From Methanomethylovorans sp041447285 (GTDB lineage: Archaea; Halobacteriota; Methanosarcinia; Methanosarcinales; Methanosarcinaceae): 64,000 bases of DNA. The position numbers and the translations under genes are program-made. How positions within the stretch are numbered: the first letter of the stretch is position 1; every line of letters starts with the position of its first letter. The notes under the pieces were generated by a model that ran no database searches, was not told the DNA's origin, and worked only from the letters and a program-made list of their open reading frames with translations. Location of the stretch: assembly GCF_041447285.1 (NCBI RefSeq), contig NZ_JBGMEB010000012.1, positions 87,482 to 151,481 on the forward strand, written 5' to 3'. This document shows positions 34,556-42,733 of the stretch, one piece after another.

Positions 34556-35707
34556 GTGTTCAATAAACTGAAGGAAAAGCTCAGCGGCTTTACAAAAAGC
34601 CTTGGTAGACAGATAGAAGAAAAATCTGTTCCAGTGGAGACTCCGCAAGAACAAGCAGATGATGTTCCTCTTATATCTGTTTCCGAGTCAGAGCAGCAAC
34701 CTTTGGTCGATACTACGACTGTAACTAAAGACGATATTATTGAGCCTCAGAAAGCCACAGTTTCTGAAACTCAGTATGAAGTTAATGAAGTTGAAGCTTC
34801 TAAGCCTCAGGAGCCGAAAAAGTTTGGTTTTGTAAGCAAGGCAAAGGCTTTGGTTTTTGAGCGCGAGTTCATTCTTGATGAGAAAGACCTCGAAGAGCCT
34901 TTGTGGGACCTGCAGATTGCTTTGCTTGAAAGTGATATTGCTCTTACTGTTGCAGAGGCTATCACAGAAGCAGTAAAATCCGAGCTTGTAGGTTCTCGCA
35001 GAAAGATCGGCAAGGATACCACTGACATTGTAGAGCAGGCTTTGCGGAATGCTTTGTACAATGTAATGAGTGCCAATGTTTTTGATCTTGATGATTATGT
35101 TAAGAATGCTAAAAAGCCTGTACACATAGTTTTTGTCGGTATTAACGGTACCGGGAAGACCACCAGCATTGCTAAGACCGCGAAGCGTTTCAAGGATATG
35201 GGTTATTCCGTAGTCTTGGCAGCAGGCGACACCTTCAGGGCAGGAGCCATTGATCAGTTGCAGATACACGCTGACCGGGTTGGTGTCAAGGTCATCCGGC
35301 ATCAGGAAGGCGGTGATCCAGCAGCGGTTGTCTATGATGCCATACAATATGCAAAGGCTCATAAGGCTGACATAGTGCTTTCAGATACTGCAGGCCGTAT
35401 GCACACAAACCTCAATCTCATGGAACAGCTCAAAAAGGTTTGCAGAATAAGTGCTCCAGACCTTATTATTTTCGTGGATGAGGCCGTAGCAGGCAACGAT
35501 GCTGTAGAGCGGGCAGCCCAGTTCAATGAAGCCGTACCCATAAATGGGTCAATTTTAACCAAAACAGATGCAGATGCCAAAGGTGGCGCTGCAATATCAA
35601 TTGCCTATATAACCGGCAAACCTATACTCTTCTTGGGTATGGGACAGGGTTATGATGATCTTAAGAAATTCGATCCAAAGTGGTTTGTGGATCAGATATT
35701 TGAGTAA
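34556..35707 (+). CDS. ftsY: Signal recognition particle receptor FtsY
   Basis: FtsY receives SRP-ribosome complexes at the membrane. The 383-residue protein has a variable, acidic N-terminal A domain (about residues 1-95) and the NG GTPase domain. The P-loop GINGTGKTTS begins near residue 195; DTAGRMHTNLNLMEQ and TKTDADAKGGAA complete the GTPase motifs. The start is GTG at 34556. In many archaea srp54 follows; here the next genes are the convergent trp genes. Confidence 0.95.
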   Translation: MFNKLKEKLSGFTKSLGRQIEEKSVPVETPQEQADDVPLISVSESEQQPLVDTTTVTKDDIIEPQKATVSETQYEVNEVEASKPQEPKKFGFVSKAKALVFEREFILDEKDLEEPLWDLQIALLESDIALTVAEAITEAVKSELVGSRRKIGKDTTDIVEQALRNALYNVMSANVFDLDDYVKNAKKPVHIVFVGINGTGKTTSIAKTAKRFKDMGYSVVLAAGDTFRAGAIDQLQIHADRVGVKVIRHQEGGDPAAVVYDAIQYAKAHKADIVLSDTAGRMHTNLNLMEQLKKVCRISAPDLIIFVDEAVAGNDAVERAAQFNEAVPINGSILTKTDADAKGGAAISIAYITGKPILFLGMGQGYDDLKKFDPKWFVDQIFE

Positions 35708-35754
35708 ATCCAATTTTTTATTAATCAATTGCAAAATTATATGCATGCAGTAGC

Positions 35755-36534
35755 CTATTGGCCACTGCACCCAGCTTTCAGTTCTCTTGCTAATTGTTCT
35801 AATCTTTCTTCAACGCTATTTTGGGAAGCTATGATGTTTACAAAAGCTGATCCCACTATTACGGCATCAGCACCGGCTGCTATGACTTCTGTAGCCTGCT
35901 TGCCATTGGAAATACCAAATCCCACTGCTCTGGGGAGTGTTGTGTTCACTTTATCCAGGATATCTTTTGTGGATTTTGATACATCAGCACGTGCACCTGT
36001 TACTCCCAGGCGGGATACTATGTATATAAATCCGGAACCTTTGCTGAATATCTTCTGCATCCTGTCTTTGTCTGTCACAGGAGTTACCATGGATATCATG
36101 TCAACTCCATGTGTTTTACAGGCTTTCAGAATGTCATCGGCCTCCTCTATGGGCAGATCGGGTACTATTATTCCGGTGATGCCTGCTGCAGCGCAGTCTT
36201 TCACAAACTTTTCCACACCTCTTCTGAAGATGAGGTTATAGTAAGTCATACATACAAGTGGCACTTGCTCTTTGATTGATGCTGCAAGTTCAAAATACAT
36301 GTCTGGGTTCATACCAGCTTCCAGTGCCCTGTCTGATGCAGCCTGGATAGTAGGACCGTCTGCCACAGGATCTGAGAATGGCAGCCCCAATTCCACAATA
36401 TCGGCTCCGCCCTTAACAAGCGCATGCACATATTTTCTGGTTTCATTTGCACTGGGATCTCCCGCACATAAATAAGCAATGAGAGCTTTTTCTTTATTTG
36501 CTTTCAGTTCCTGGAACTTTTCTGCTATTCTCAT
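35755..36534 (-). CDS. trpA: Tryptophan synthase alpha subunit
   Basis: TrpA cleaves indole-3-glycerol phosphate. The 259-residue TIM barrel has the catalytic Glu48 (DIVELGLPFSDP) and Asp59 (VADGPT), and the phosphate-binding GFGISNGKQA late in the barrel. The start is the ATG at 36534, which overlaps the trpB stop as ATGA, so translation is coupled; a start at 36549 would add five residues. It is the last gene of the trp operon and ends tail to tail with ftsY. Confidence 0.95.
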   Translation of the reverse strand: MRIAEKFQELKANKEKALIAYLCAGDPSANETRKYVHALVKGGADIVELGLPFSDPVADGPTIQAASDRALEAGMNPDMYFELAASIKEQVPLVCMTYYNLIFRRGVEKFVKDCAAAGITGIIVPDLPIEEADDILKACKTHGVDMISMVTPVTDKDRMQKIFSKGSGFIYIVSRLGVTGARADVSKSTKDILDKVNTTLPRAVGFGISNGKQATEVIAAGADAVIVGSAFVNIIASQNSVEERLEQLARELKAGCSGQ

Positions 36535-37730
36535 AATTTTTCCTCGCAAGCGCCTGCTTTCAATTTCAATACAGTTTCAAGGTCTTTATCTCCTCTTCCT
36601 GAAAGGCTAACCACGACCAGATCTCCAAGTTCACCCGTATCTGCCATTTTCTTTATGTAAGCCAGTGCATGGGATGATTCCAATGCCGGAATTATGCCTT
36701 CAAGTCTGCATAATTCATGGAATGCATCCAGAGCTTCCTGGTCATTCACGCTGCCAGGCTGGATCCTTCCTATCTCTGCCAGGTATGCAAGTTCAGGTCC
36801 GACACCTGAATAATCCAGGCCAGCAGAAACGGAAGTAGATTCCAGTATCTGTCCGTATTTGTCCTGCAGGATCAGCGTTCTTGCACCTTGCAATATTCCT
36901 TCTTCGCCTGCGCCCAGAGAAGCAGAGTGCATTGCTGTATTTCCCTGAACCTGTATGCCACAGCCACCTGCTTCCACAGGGAAGAGCTTTACATCAGTAT
37001 CTGCTACAAAAGGATGGAATATTCCCATTGCATTGCTTCCACCGCCTGCACAGGCAACAATCGAGTCAGGAAGCCTTCCTTCCTTTTCCATGATCTGCTG
37101 TTTGACCTCAGTACCTATTACGCTTTGGAAATCCCTCACTATCATTGGGTAGGGGTGAGGTCCAACCACTGAACCAATAAGATAATGTGTATTTTCCACA
37201 TTGGTCACCCAATCCCTTAAAGCTTCATTTATGGCATCCTTCAGGGTCATTGAGCCAGATCTTACAGGATTCACCTTTGTACCCATAAGTTCCATGCGGT
37301 AGACATTCATTTTTTGTCTTTCCACATCTTTAGCTCCCATGTATACAACAGTCTCAAATCCAAGGTTAGCTCCGGCCATAGCAGTCGCAGTGCCATGCTG
37401 TCCGGCTCCTGTCTCGGCAATAATCCTCTTTTTGCCCATATACTTTGCAAGCAGTGCCTGTCCTATAGTGTTGTTTAATTTGTGTGCTCCTCCGTGCACC
37501 AGGTCCTCACGTTTAAGATAGATCTTAGTACCGTATTTCTTGCTCAGGTTCCTTGCATGGTATAGAGGAGTACTGCGCCCGGCGAATTCTGTAAGATAGT
37601 AGTTCAGTTCCTTGAGAAATTCAGGGTCTTCTTTATAACGTTCGTATTCCTCTTCCAGTTCTTTCAAGGCTGGCATCAGCACTTCGGGCACGAACTGGCC
37701 ACCGAACCTCCCATAAGTAGGTTTTTGCAT
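36531..37730 (-). CDS. trpB: Tryptophan synthase beta subunit
   Basis: TrpB condenses indole with serine on PLP. The 399-residue protein is of the TrpB1 type that pairs with TrpA. The PLP lysine is K84 in HGGAHKLNN, the carboxylate-binding AETGAGQHG follows, and AGGGSNAMG binds the PLP phosphate. ATGA overlap with trpA. It is separated from pspC by 64 bp, which contains TATA-like sequence. Confidence 0.96.
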   Translation of the reverse strand: MQKPTYGRFGGQFVPEVLMPALKELEEEYERYKEDPEFLKELNYYLTEFAGRSTPLYHARNLSKKYGTKIYLKREDLVHGGAHKLNNTIGQALLAKYMGKKRIIAETGAGQHGTATAMAGANLGFETVVYMGAKDVERQKMNVYRMELMGTKVNPVRSGSMTLKDAINEALRDWVTNVENTHYLIGSVVGPHPYPMIVRDFQSVIGTEVKQQIMEKEGRLPDSIVACAGGGSNAMGIFHPFVADTDVKLFPVEAGGCGIQVQGNTAMHSASLGAGEEGILQGARTLILQDKYGQILESTSVSAGLDYSGVGPELAYLAEIGRIQPGSVNDQEALDAFHELCRLEGIIPALESSHALAYIKKMADTGELGDLVVVSLSGRGDKDLETVLKLKAGACEEKL

Positions 37731-37794
37731 AGTTTACACTCCAGCTATTTCTATTAATTATATTTACTTATATGTAGTTTTTAATTATATGTAT

Positions 37795-37980
37795 TCAATA
37801 TTCTTCAGGAATTATCAACCAGGCAATAAAATATGCCGGGATACCTCCGCCACCTAAGAATATAAGAAATATCCACAAGAGCCTTATTAAAGTTGGATCT
37901 ACATTCAGATATGTTCCAATCCCTCCACATACTCCTGCAATGACTCTTTCGTTTCTGGACCTGCAAAGTTTTTTGTACAT
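37795..37980 (-). CDS. PspC-domain membrane protein
   Basis: The 61-residue protein consists only of a PspC domain: LCRSRNERVIAGVCGGIG, then YLNVDPTLIRLLWIFL and one membrane helix ending with AWLIIPEE. Stand-alone PspC domains are common in bacteria and archaea and are linked to envelope stress. Its first 76 bp lie inside the 3' end of trpC in another frame. The PspC sequence is well conserved in that overlap, so pspC is the older frame there. Confidence 0.88.
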   Translation of the reverse strand: MYKKLCRSRNERVIAGVCGGIGTYLNVDPTLIRLLWIFLIFLGGGGIPAYFIAWLIIPEEY

Positions 37981-38777
37981 TTAAGGGTCTCCACTAGCTC
38001 CTTGGTCTTATGGTATATATCATCGCTTTTAATTATAGCGGTCCCTATAAGAAGAGCATCTGCTCCTGCATCTATAACTTTTCTGGCATCAGTGCATGAA
38101 TGTATCCCACTTTCACTGATGATTACGTGGTTGGTGCCATGCATCTTGTCATATTCTTTTATAATTGGTACAAGCATTTTTGTGTTATTGAGATTCACTT
38201 CCATTGTGCAGAAGTTTCTGTTGTTGATCCCAATCAGTTTAGCATTTGTTTCAAGTGCCACTATCAGTTCTTCTTTAGTTTGAGTTTCGACCAATGGTTC
38301 CATACCCTTTGAAATTGCAATATCCACAAAATGACTAATTTTGTCTCCAAGTACACCTGTTATAAGTAGTATGATATCACAGTTAATTTCGTCCAATTGT
38401 CTTTCATCAATGATGAAATCCTTTCTTAGCACAGGCAGATTCACTTTTTGCCTTACACTTTCCAGGTTTTCCAGCGAACCGTGGAAGAAGTCAGGTTCAG
38501 TAAGTACTGAAATACCAACTGCTCCCGCTCTTTCCATTTGCATGGCTATAAAAGCTGCCTTTTCAGGAGGTATTTCCATATACTTTTGTGAAGGTGATGA
38601 AGGCTTAACTTCTGCTATAATGGGTATATATCCCTTGTTTTGTTTTTCTCTGATTACAGCTACTACATCCCTATTATGGTTATTTTTTCTTTTGTAGCTG
38701 TATTTTTCGGGAATATTTATGGCTGCTACTCTTTTTGATGTTTCATTAAGGATCTCATTAATAATCTCGTGCATCAT
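37905..38777 (-). CDS. trpC: Indole-3-glycerol phosphate synthase with overprinted C-terminus
   Basis: TrpC closes the indole ring in tryptophan synthesis. The 290-residue protein has the family motifs IAEVKPSSPS, VLTEPDFFHGSL, VLRKDFIIDE, GINNRNF and SESGIHS, and the barrel ends near DDIYHKTKELVETL. The last 25 or so residues (KCTKNFAGP onward) lie beyond the usual end and are read from the 5' end of pspC in a different frame. A lost trpC stop codon probably caused this. Start at 38777 or the adjacent Met codon at 38774. Only trpC, trpB and trpA of the pathway are here. Confidence 0.92.
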   Translation of the reverse strand: MMHEIINEILNETSKRVAAINIPEKYSYKRKNNHNRDVVAVIREKQNKGYIPIIAEVKPSSPSQKYMEIPPEKAAFIAMQMERAGAVGISVLTEPDFFHGSLENLESVRQKVNLPVLRKDFIIDERQLDEINCDIILLITGVLGDKISHFVDIAISKGMEPLVETQTKEELIVALETNAKLIGINNRNFCTMEVNLNNTKMLVPIIKEYDKMHGTNHVIISESGIHSCTDARKVIDAGADALLIGTAIIKSDDIYHKTKELVETLKCTKNFAGPETKESLQEYVEGLEHI

Positions 38778-38865
38778 ATCTCTCTTATGTACATCAATGT
38801 CTATATGTGTACATACAAGACATAATACTTAAACATTTTGCCAAAAGGCTACTTTGGAGTTTAAT

Positions 38866-38900
38866 GTTTGAGATTTGCAACCACATGATTTTTATATATT
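38866..38900 (+). promoter_or_regulatory. Archaellin promoter 1 with conserved upstream box
   Basis: The box GTTTGAGATT-TG-CAACCA (38866-38883) lies 7 bases before a TATA box TTTATATATT (38891-38900). The same box, GTTTGAGATT-CC-CAACCA, is found before the third archaellin gene at 42650-42667 at nearly the same distance from its TATA box. Sixteen of 18 positions are identical while flanking DNA differs, so it is a likely activator site or extended BRE. The leader to the archaellin ATG is about 30 bases and contains AAAGGAG. Confidence 0.65.
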
Positions 38901-38953
38901 AATGTATTATATAATAATATCCTTATACTTTACTCTATGAAAGGAGAATTAAC

Positions 38954-39757
38954 ATGAAAGCGAACAGAAGAAAAACATTACTTAACAACGCAAATGCCCA
39001 GGTGGGTATAGGCACGTTGATTATTTTCATTGCAATGGTACTTGTTGCAGCTGTCGCTGCAGCGGTACTCATTCAGACATCTGGTACTCTGCAGCAAAAG
39101 GCTCAGTCTACAGGTAAGCAGGCAACACAGGAAGTGTCTTCAAACCTAATCGTTAAAAATATAGAAGGTGTCCGTGCAAAGACCACTTCTACAAATATGT
39201 CTTCTACCATTGACCTGCTCAAATTAAAAGTTGGTCTGAACGTAGGCAGTGCTTCTGTGGACGTAAATCAGGTTGTTGTTGCTATTACAGATGGTACTAC
39301 TGCCAATAACCTTGTATATGCAGGTAATGAAAAATCCTATGCAAATACTGGTGCAGCAGATGGGGAAATGACCGGTTTTAGTTCAACCGATTCAGCAGGT
39401 AATCTTCAAAAGCTTCTTACAGCCCAAACTACCGCAATTTCTACTTTTGACAACGCTGATCACTACTTTACAGTAGATAAGATCCGTGATGAAGATGCCT
39501 CCTTCTCACAGTCAAATCCTGTTATGAACACTGGTGACCTTATTAACCTTTACATTGCTACAACTTCATCCAGTGCACTTCCTCATGATTATGTAGGTAG
39601 TACTACTACATCAGCCCTTAAAGACTCAGGTCTTAACTTGGTACCTAGGACAGTTGTCAATATTGTTCTTACTCCAGAGTCTGGTGTAGTGACCAATGCT
39701 GATTTCGTGACACCTTCCTCGTACGGTGTGAAAGAGACTGTACAGCTCTATCCATAA
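38954..39757 (+). CDS. arlB1: Archaellin 1
   Basis: Archaellins polymerise into the rotating archaellum filament. The 267-residue pre-protein has a short class III-type signal with basic residues (RRK) and a cleavage region NANAQ/VGIG, followed by the highly conserved hydrophobic helix TLIIFIAMVLVAAVAAAVL. The TSGTLQQKAQSTGKQATQEVSS segment is standard. It is the first gene of a two-archaellin cassette, with ribosome-binding site AAAGGAG. It is most similar to archaellin 3 (42734-43540), with the same C-terminus TPSSYGVKETVQLYP. Confidence 0.95.
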   Translation: MKANRRKTLLNNANAQVGIGTLIIFIAMVLVAAVAAAVLIQTSGTLQQKAQSTGKQATQEVSSNLIVKNIEGVRAKTTSTNMSSTIDLLKLKVGLNVGSASVDVNQVVVAITDGTTANNLVYAGNEKSYANTGAADGEMTGFSSTDSAGNLQKLLTAQTTAISTFDNADHYFTVDKIRDEDASFSQSNPVMNTGDLINLYIATTSSSALPHDYVGSTTTSALKDSGLNLVPRTVVNIVLTPESGVVTNADFVTPSSYGVKETVQLYP

Positions 39758-39790
39758 AACTTTGTGAGTTTCATCCTAGGAGGCAATCTT

Positions 39791-40576
39791 ATGAAATCTA
39801 ATAGAAAAAGCAATTTATGCACAAACACTAGTGCTCAGGTAGGCATTGGTACACTGATTATCTTCATTGCTATGGTGCTTGTAGCTGCGGTGGCTGCTGC
39901 TGTGCTCATCCAGACATCTGGTACACTGCAGCAGAAAGCCCAATCCACTGGTAAGCAGGCAACTCAGGAAGTTTCATCAAATCTTATAGTTAAGGGAATA
40001 GAGGGTGTCCGTGCAAAGACCAGCTCTACAAACATGTCTTCCAATATTGACTTACTTATACTGAAAATTGGTCTTAATGTTGGTAGTTCTCCGGTAGACG
40101 TGAACCAGGTAGTTATTTCCATCACTGATGGTACTACTACTAATAATCTTATCTATGGCAACAACGATAAGACATATGGATACACTATGAAAGACTTCTC
40201 AACTTCTGCAACAGCGGCAACAAATCTCGATAAACTTCTTACTAGTACCCAGGCAACTCCTGGTGACAATGCTAAGTATTACTTCACTGCAGATAAGATC
40301 CGTGATGAAGATAGCTCTTTTACTCAGGGGAAACCGGTCCTGAACACAGGTGACCTTGCCACCTTTTATGTTTCAACCGTATCAGGTTCAGACACGGCTT
40401 TTACTGATATTGGTAACAGTAATGTAGCTGGAGCTCAAAAGGACTCTGGACTTGATGTCGGTCCAAGAACAAGTGTCAGCATAGTAATTACTCCTGAATC
40501 AGGTGTAACAACGATGGCAGATTTCTTGACACCTTCTTCTTATGGTACCAAGGAAACTGTGTCTCTCTACCCATAA
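39791..40576 (+). CDS. arlB2: Archaellin 2
   Basis: A 261-residue archaellin with the same N-terminal signal and helix (AQVGIGTLIIFIAMV) as archaellin 1 but a different central region. I use the ATG at 39791 after AGGAGG; a frame open from 39764 has no ribosome-binding site. Its closest relative in the window is archaellin 4, sharing SSPVDVNQ / SSPVDLDQ and the ending SSYGTKET. It ends at a strong terminator, so the pair is a transcription unit. Confidence 0.95.
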   Translation: MKSNRKSNLCTNTSAQVGIGTLIIFIAMVLVAAVAAAVLIQTSGTLQQKAQSTGKQATQEVSSNLIVKGIEGVRAKTSSTNMSSNIDLLILKIGLNVGSSPVDVNQVVISITDGTTTNNLIYGNNDKTYGYTMKDFSTSATAATNLDKLLTSTQATPGDNAKYYFTADKIRDEDSSFTQGKPVLNTGDLATFYVSTVSGSDTAFTDIGNSNVAGAQKDSGLDVGPRTSVSIVITPESGVTTMADFLTPSSYGTKETVSLYP

Positions 40577-40605
40577 GGTGAGTTTTCTCACCTTTTCTTT
40601 TTTTT
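40575..40605 (+). terminator. Intrinsic-type terminator after archaellin 2
   Basis: A perfect 8-bp stem AAGGTGAG / CTCACCTT with a TTTT loop is followed by a T-rich tract containing two T runs. It begins inside the archaellin 2 stop codon. Confidence 0.8.
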
Positions 40606-40802
40606 GGATATCTTTTCTGCTAAATACAAAAACTGCATGCATTTTATATGTATATCAATCTTGTTTTTATTCAGAACAAGGAACTATGGATTGAAAGTCT
40701 TCTAATTTTAGCGTTATTCCTTATTGTTCTAATGCATTTCTCTTAGATTTTTTCATTTATATAATAGATGATTATAACATCGACTATCTGCCTTTAGCAT
40801 GA

Positions 40803-41240
40803 TTGAAATCTGAAACATCAGAAGAGCTTATCCGAAATATCTCTGCAGCTTCTGGCAAATCCTACCAGCAGGATACTATTGAACTGAGTAAATTGTTATA
40901 CATTGACAGAACATACAAATTTACATCACTTCCTGACTCAATGCTTGGTTCAAGCTACATCCTGACTTCAAGTGATGACAGGTATGAAACAACCAGTGAT
41001 TTCCTGGACTTTGACGTTAATCAGGATGCTACAGTCTATGTTGCATATGATGACAGGATTACCAGCAAACCAACCTGGTTGACGTCTTCATTCACTGATA
41101 CAGGAGAAAATCTTGTCAGAGACGGAACTGTGACATTCAGCATATACTCATGTGCTTACTCTGCAGGACATGTAACTCTTGGTGGAAATTCCATTCCATC
41201 GGGTGGAACAGGTGGAATGTATGTTGTTATTGTGAAATAG
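40803..41240 (+). pseudogene. Orphan secreted-type beta domain, probable gene remnant
   Basis: A 145-residue frame begins at TTG with a stop codon immediately upstream in frame, and has no signal peptide. The sequence DATVYVAYDDR, SKPTWLTSSFTDTG and HVTLGGN resembles a beta-sandwich domain found appended to secreted carbohydrate-active enzymes and adhesins. Without a secretion signal or a catalytic part this looks like the 3' remainder of a larger gene. A TATA-like TTTATATAATAG at about 40756-40767 lies upstream, so it could still be expressed. It sits between the archaellin 2 terminator and a convergent winged-helix gene, so it may have arrived with a rearrangement. Confidence 0.5.
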
Positions 41241-41279
41241 GACATAATACTAAACAATGAATAAAAGTGTTGAACAAGG

Positions 41280-41304
41280 CGCACAAGATGTGCGTCTTCT
41301 TTTT
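41280..41304 (+). terminator. Hairpin terminator after the orphan domain
   Basis: A CGCAC / GTGCG stem with a 5-base AAGAT loop is followed by CTTCTTTTTT. Confidence 0.55.
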
Positions 41305-41435
41305 TGACTTCGTCCCAGTTTATTACAAGATTGTCATTTATATCTAAAAACCCTCTAAAAGTTCTGATGATCATAGTTTAAGTAGGGGATTAGGATTAAG
41401 CCATTTTATCGGTATATTAAAAGTCCAGTGTCAAT

Positions 41436-41798
41436 TTAGGGCATTCTATCGATCATGTCGCCCATACGTTTTGTCTTCTTATAATAATCAGTGGTATCTT
41501 TAAGGAAATTAGCAGCGATTAATCCTTTGTCGGTTATTATGTATCCGCCTCTTTTTACTTTCTCAACCAGTCCTTCAAGCTGGAACACAGTTTTCATTTT
41601 GCTTCCAATGCTCCCTTTATCTGCAAAATGGTCAGTGTATACTCTGATATCAGCAAACTCGGTAACTTTCCCTTCATTCTTGTTCAGCACTAGCAGGATA
41701 AGTCTATACTGGATGTCTCCTGGGCCTTGATTAATACCGAGAGATTGGTAGAAATCAGCAACTTTCTGTTCCATCTCTACATCTATTTCAAAGGCCAT
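41436..41798 (-). CDS. Winged-helix transcription regulator, candidate archaellum regulator
   Basis: The 120-residue protein has a winged-helix fold: helices in IQYRLILLVLNKNEGKVTEF, a recognition helix region SIGSKMKTVFQLEGLVEKV and a wing RGGYIITDKG. The start ATG at 41798 follows GAGGAGG and overlaps the end of the membrane protein gene by 11 bp; upstream in-frame codons lie within that gene. It is located between the two archaellin cassettes. In euryarchaea the archaellum activator EarA is a helix-turn-helix protein encoded near archaellum genes; this could be a functional counterpart, but I cannot confirm homology. Confidence 0.72.
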   Translation of the reverse strand: MAFEIDVEMEQKVADFYQSLGINQGPGDIQYRLILLVLNKNEGKVTEFADIRVYTDHFADKGSIGSKMKTVFQLEGLVEKVKRGGYIITDKGLIAANFLKDTTDYYKKTKRMGDMIDRMP

Positions 41799-42570
41799 TT
41801 TCGTCCTCCTCTTCTTCCTCGTCTTCATAGCTCTCGTTCTGAGATGCCTTTATTCCGAGCGTTTTTTGCAATGTTGATGGGGGGAAGTAAGCGAGGAATG
41901 CCAGAACTGTTCCAATAAGAACAAAGATCCTTGCCGCCATTTGCATTACATCGACGTCAGTAATCATATCTGTCAGCATAAAGTCAAAGACAAAGGATAT
42001 GGCCACCAATGGAAGTGCGGTCCTATATCTTAGATGACGCGGCATACGTTGAAGGAATATCAGCATCATCATTCCCAGTATCATTGCCGTAGGGATTACA
42101 AAAAGTCCAACTAAGTATATATTAATAGCAATATTACTGTTGATCCTGAACATTGAGGAGTATTCGGTCATAATAGGTCCAATGACTCCATTAGAGTAAA
42201 GGAACGCCAGGTATGTTGCCCCAAAAAGTGTGAACAAGAACGAGATATATCCACTAATTTTCTGGTTGCCTGTTATTACATATAGTATAAAGAATACAAG
42301 CGGAACAGTGACCATTGAAAATGGTACTGCTGCAAGGTTATACATTATCAGGTCAAGGGATGGATGATCTGTGGCTGCTGCTATCATGCGGATGGTAGTG
42401 GGTAGGTATGTTAAAGCTACCAGTGACCAGAGGATCACCAGGGCCCATAGAGCAGGCTTACTTTTCTCATTGTGCTTGTCTTCGCTACTTGCAAGTACCC
42501 ATGCAAAAGCAAATGAAGAAACGGTTATTGCAAAACATATAGTTGCATTGAGTATTAATCCTGCTGTCAT
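41788..42570 (-). CDS. Multi-pass membrane protein with acidic C-terminal tail, unknown function
   Basis: The 260-residue protein has seven or so predicted membrane helices, with polar loops, and ends in a strongly acidic tail (EDEEEEEDEN) near the cytoplasmic face. I do not recognise the family. It is translationally coupled to the winged-helix gene (11-bp overlap), so the two probably act together, for example as a membrane sensor and its regulator. Both lie opposite to and between the archaellin cassettes; its promoter lies back to back with that of archaellin 3. Confidence 0.7.
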   Translation of the reverse strand: MTAGLILNATICFAITVSSFAFAWVLASSEDKHNEKSKPALWALVILWSLVALTYLPTTIRMIAAATDHPSLDLIMYNLAAVPFSMVTVPLVFFILYVITGNQKISGYISFLFTLFGATYLAFLYSNGVIGPIMTEYSSMFRINSNIAINIYLVGLFVIPTAMILGMMMLIFLQRMPRHLRYRTALPLVAISFVFDFMLTDMITDVDVMQMAARIFVLIGTVLAFLAYFPPSTLQKTLGIKASQNESYEDEEEEEDENGL

Positions 42571-42649
42571 TTACATCCCCGGTTAAGCGCATAATTATAT
42601 TTTATGCATTATATATATTAGTTACGCAAGAGGTAATTTAGAGTTTTCC

Positions 42650-42680
42650 GTTTGAGATTCCCAACCAGTTATTATATATA
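42650..42680 (+). promoter_or_regulatory. Archaellin promoter 2 with conserved upstream box
   Basis: The box GTTTGAGATT-CC-CAACCA at 42650-42667 is followed by the TATA box TTATATATA at about 42672-42680. It matches the element before archaellin 1 at 16 of 18 positions. The intergenic region is shared with the divergent membrane-protein/winged-helix operon, so one site could control both directions. Confidence 0.65.
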
Positions 42681-42733
42681 CTATTATTTTTATATAATAA
42701 TTCTACCAAATAATCTTATTTAGAGGATTGTAT

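Noticed and set aside
34688..35362. 224-codon frame antisense to ftsY
   Set aside because: It lies wholly inside the well-supported FtsY coding region and has no domain or ribosome-binding site.
35729..36241. 170-codon plus-strand frame opposite trpA
   Set aside because: It is a shadow of the trpA coding sequence; TrpA motifs are unambiguous on the other strand.
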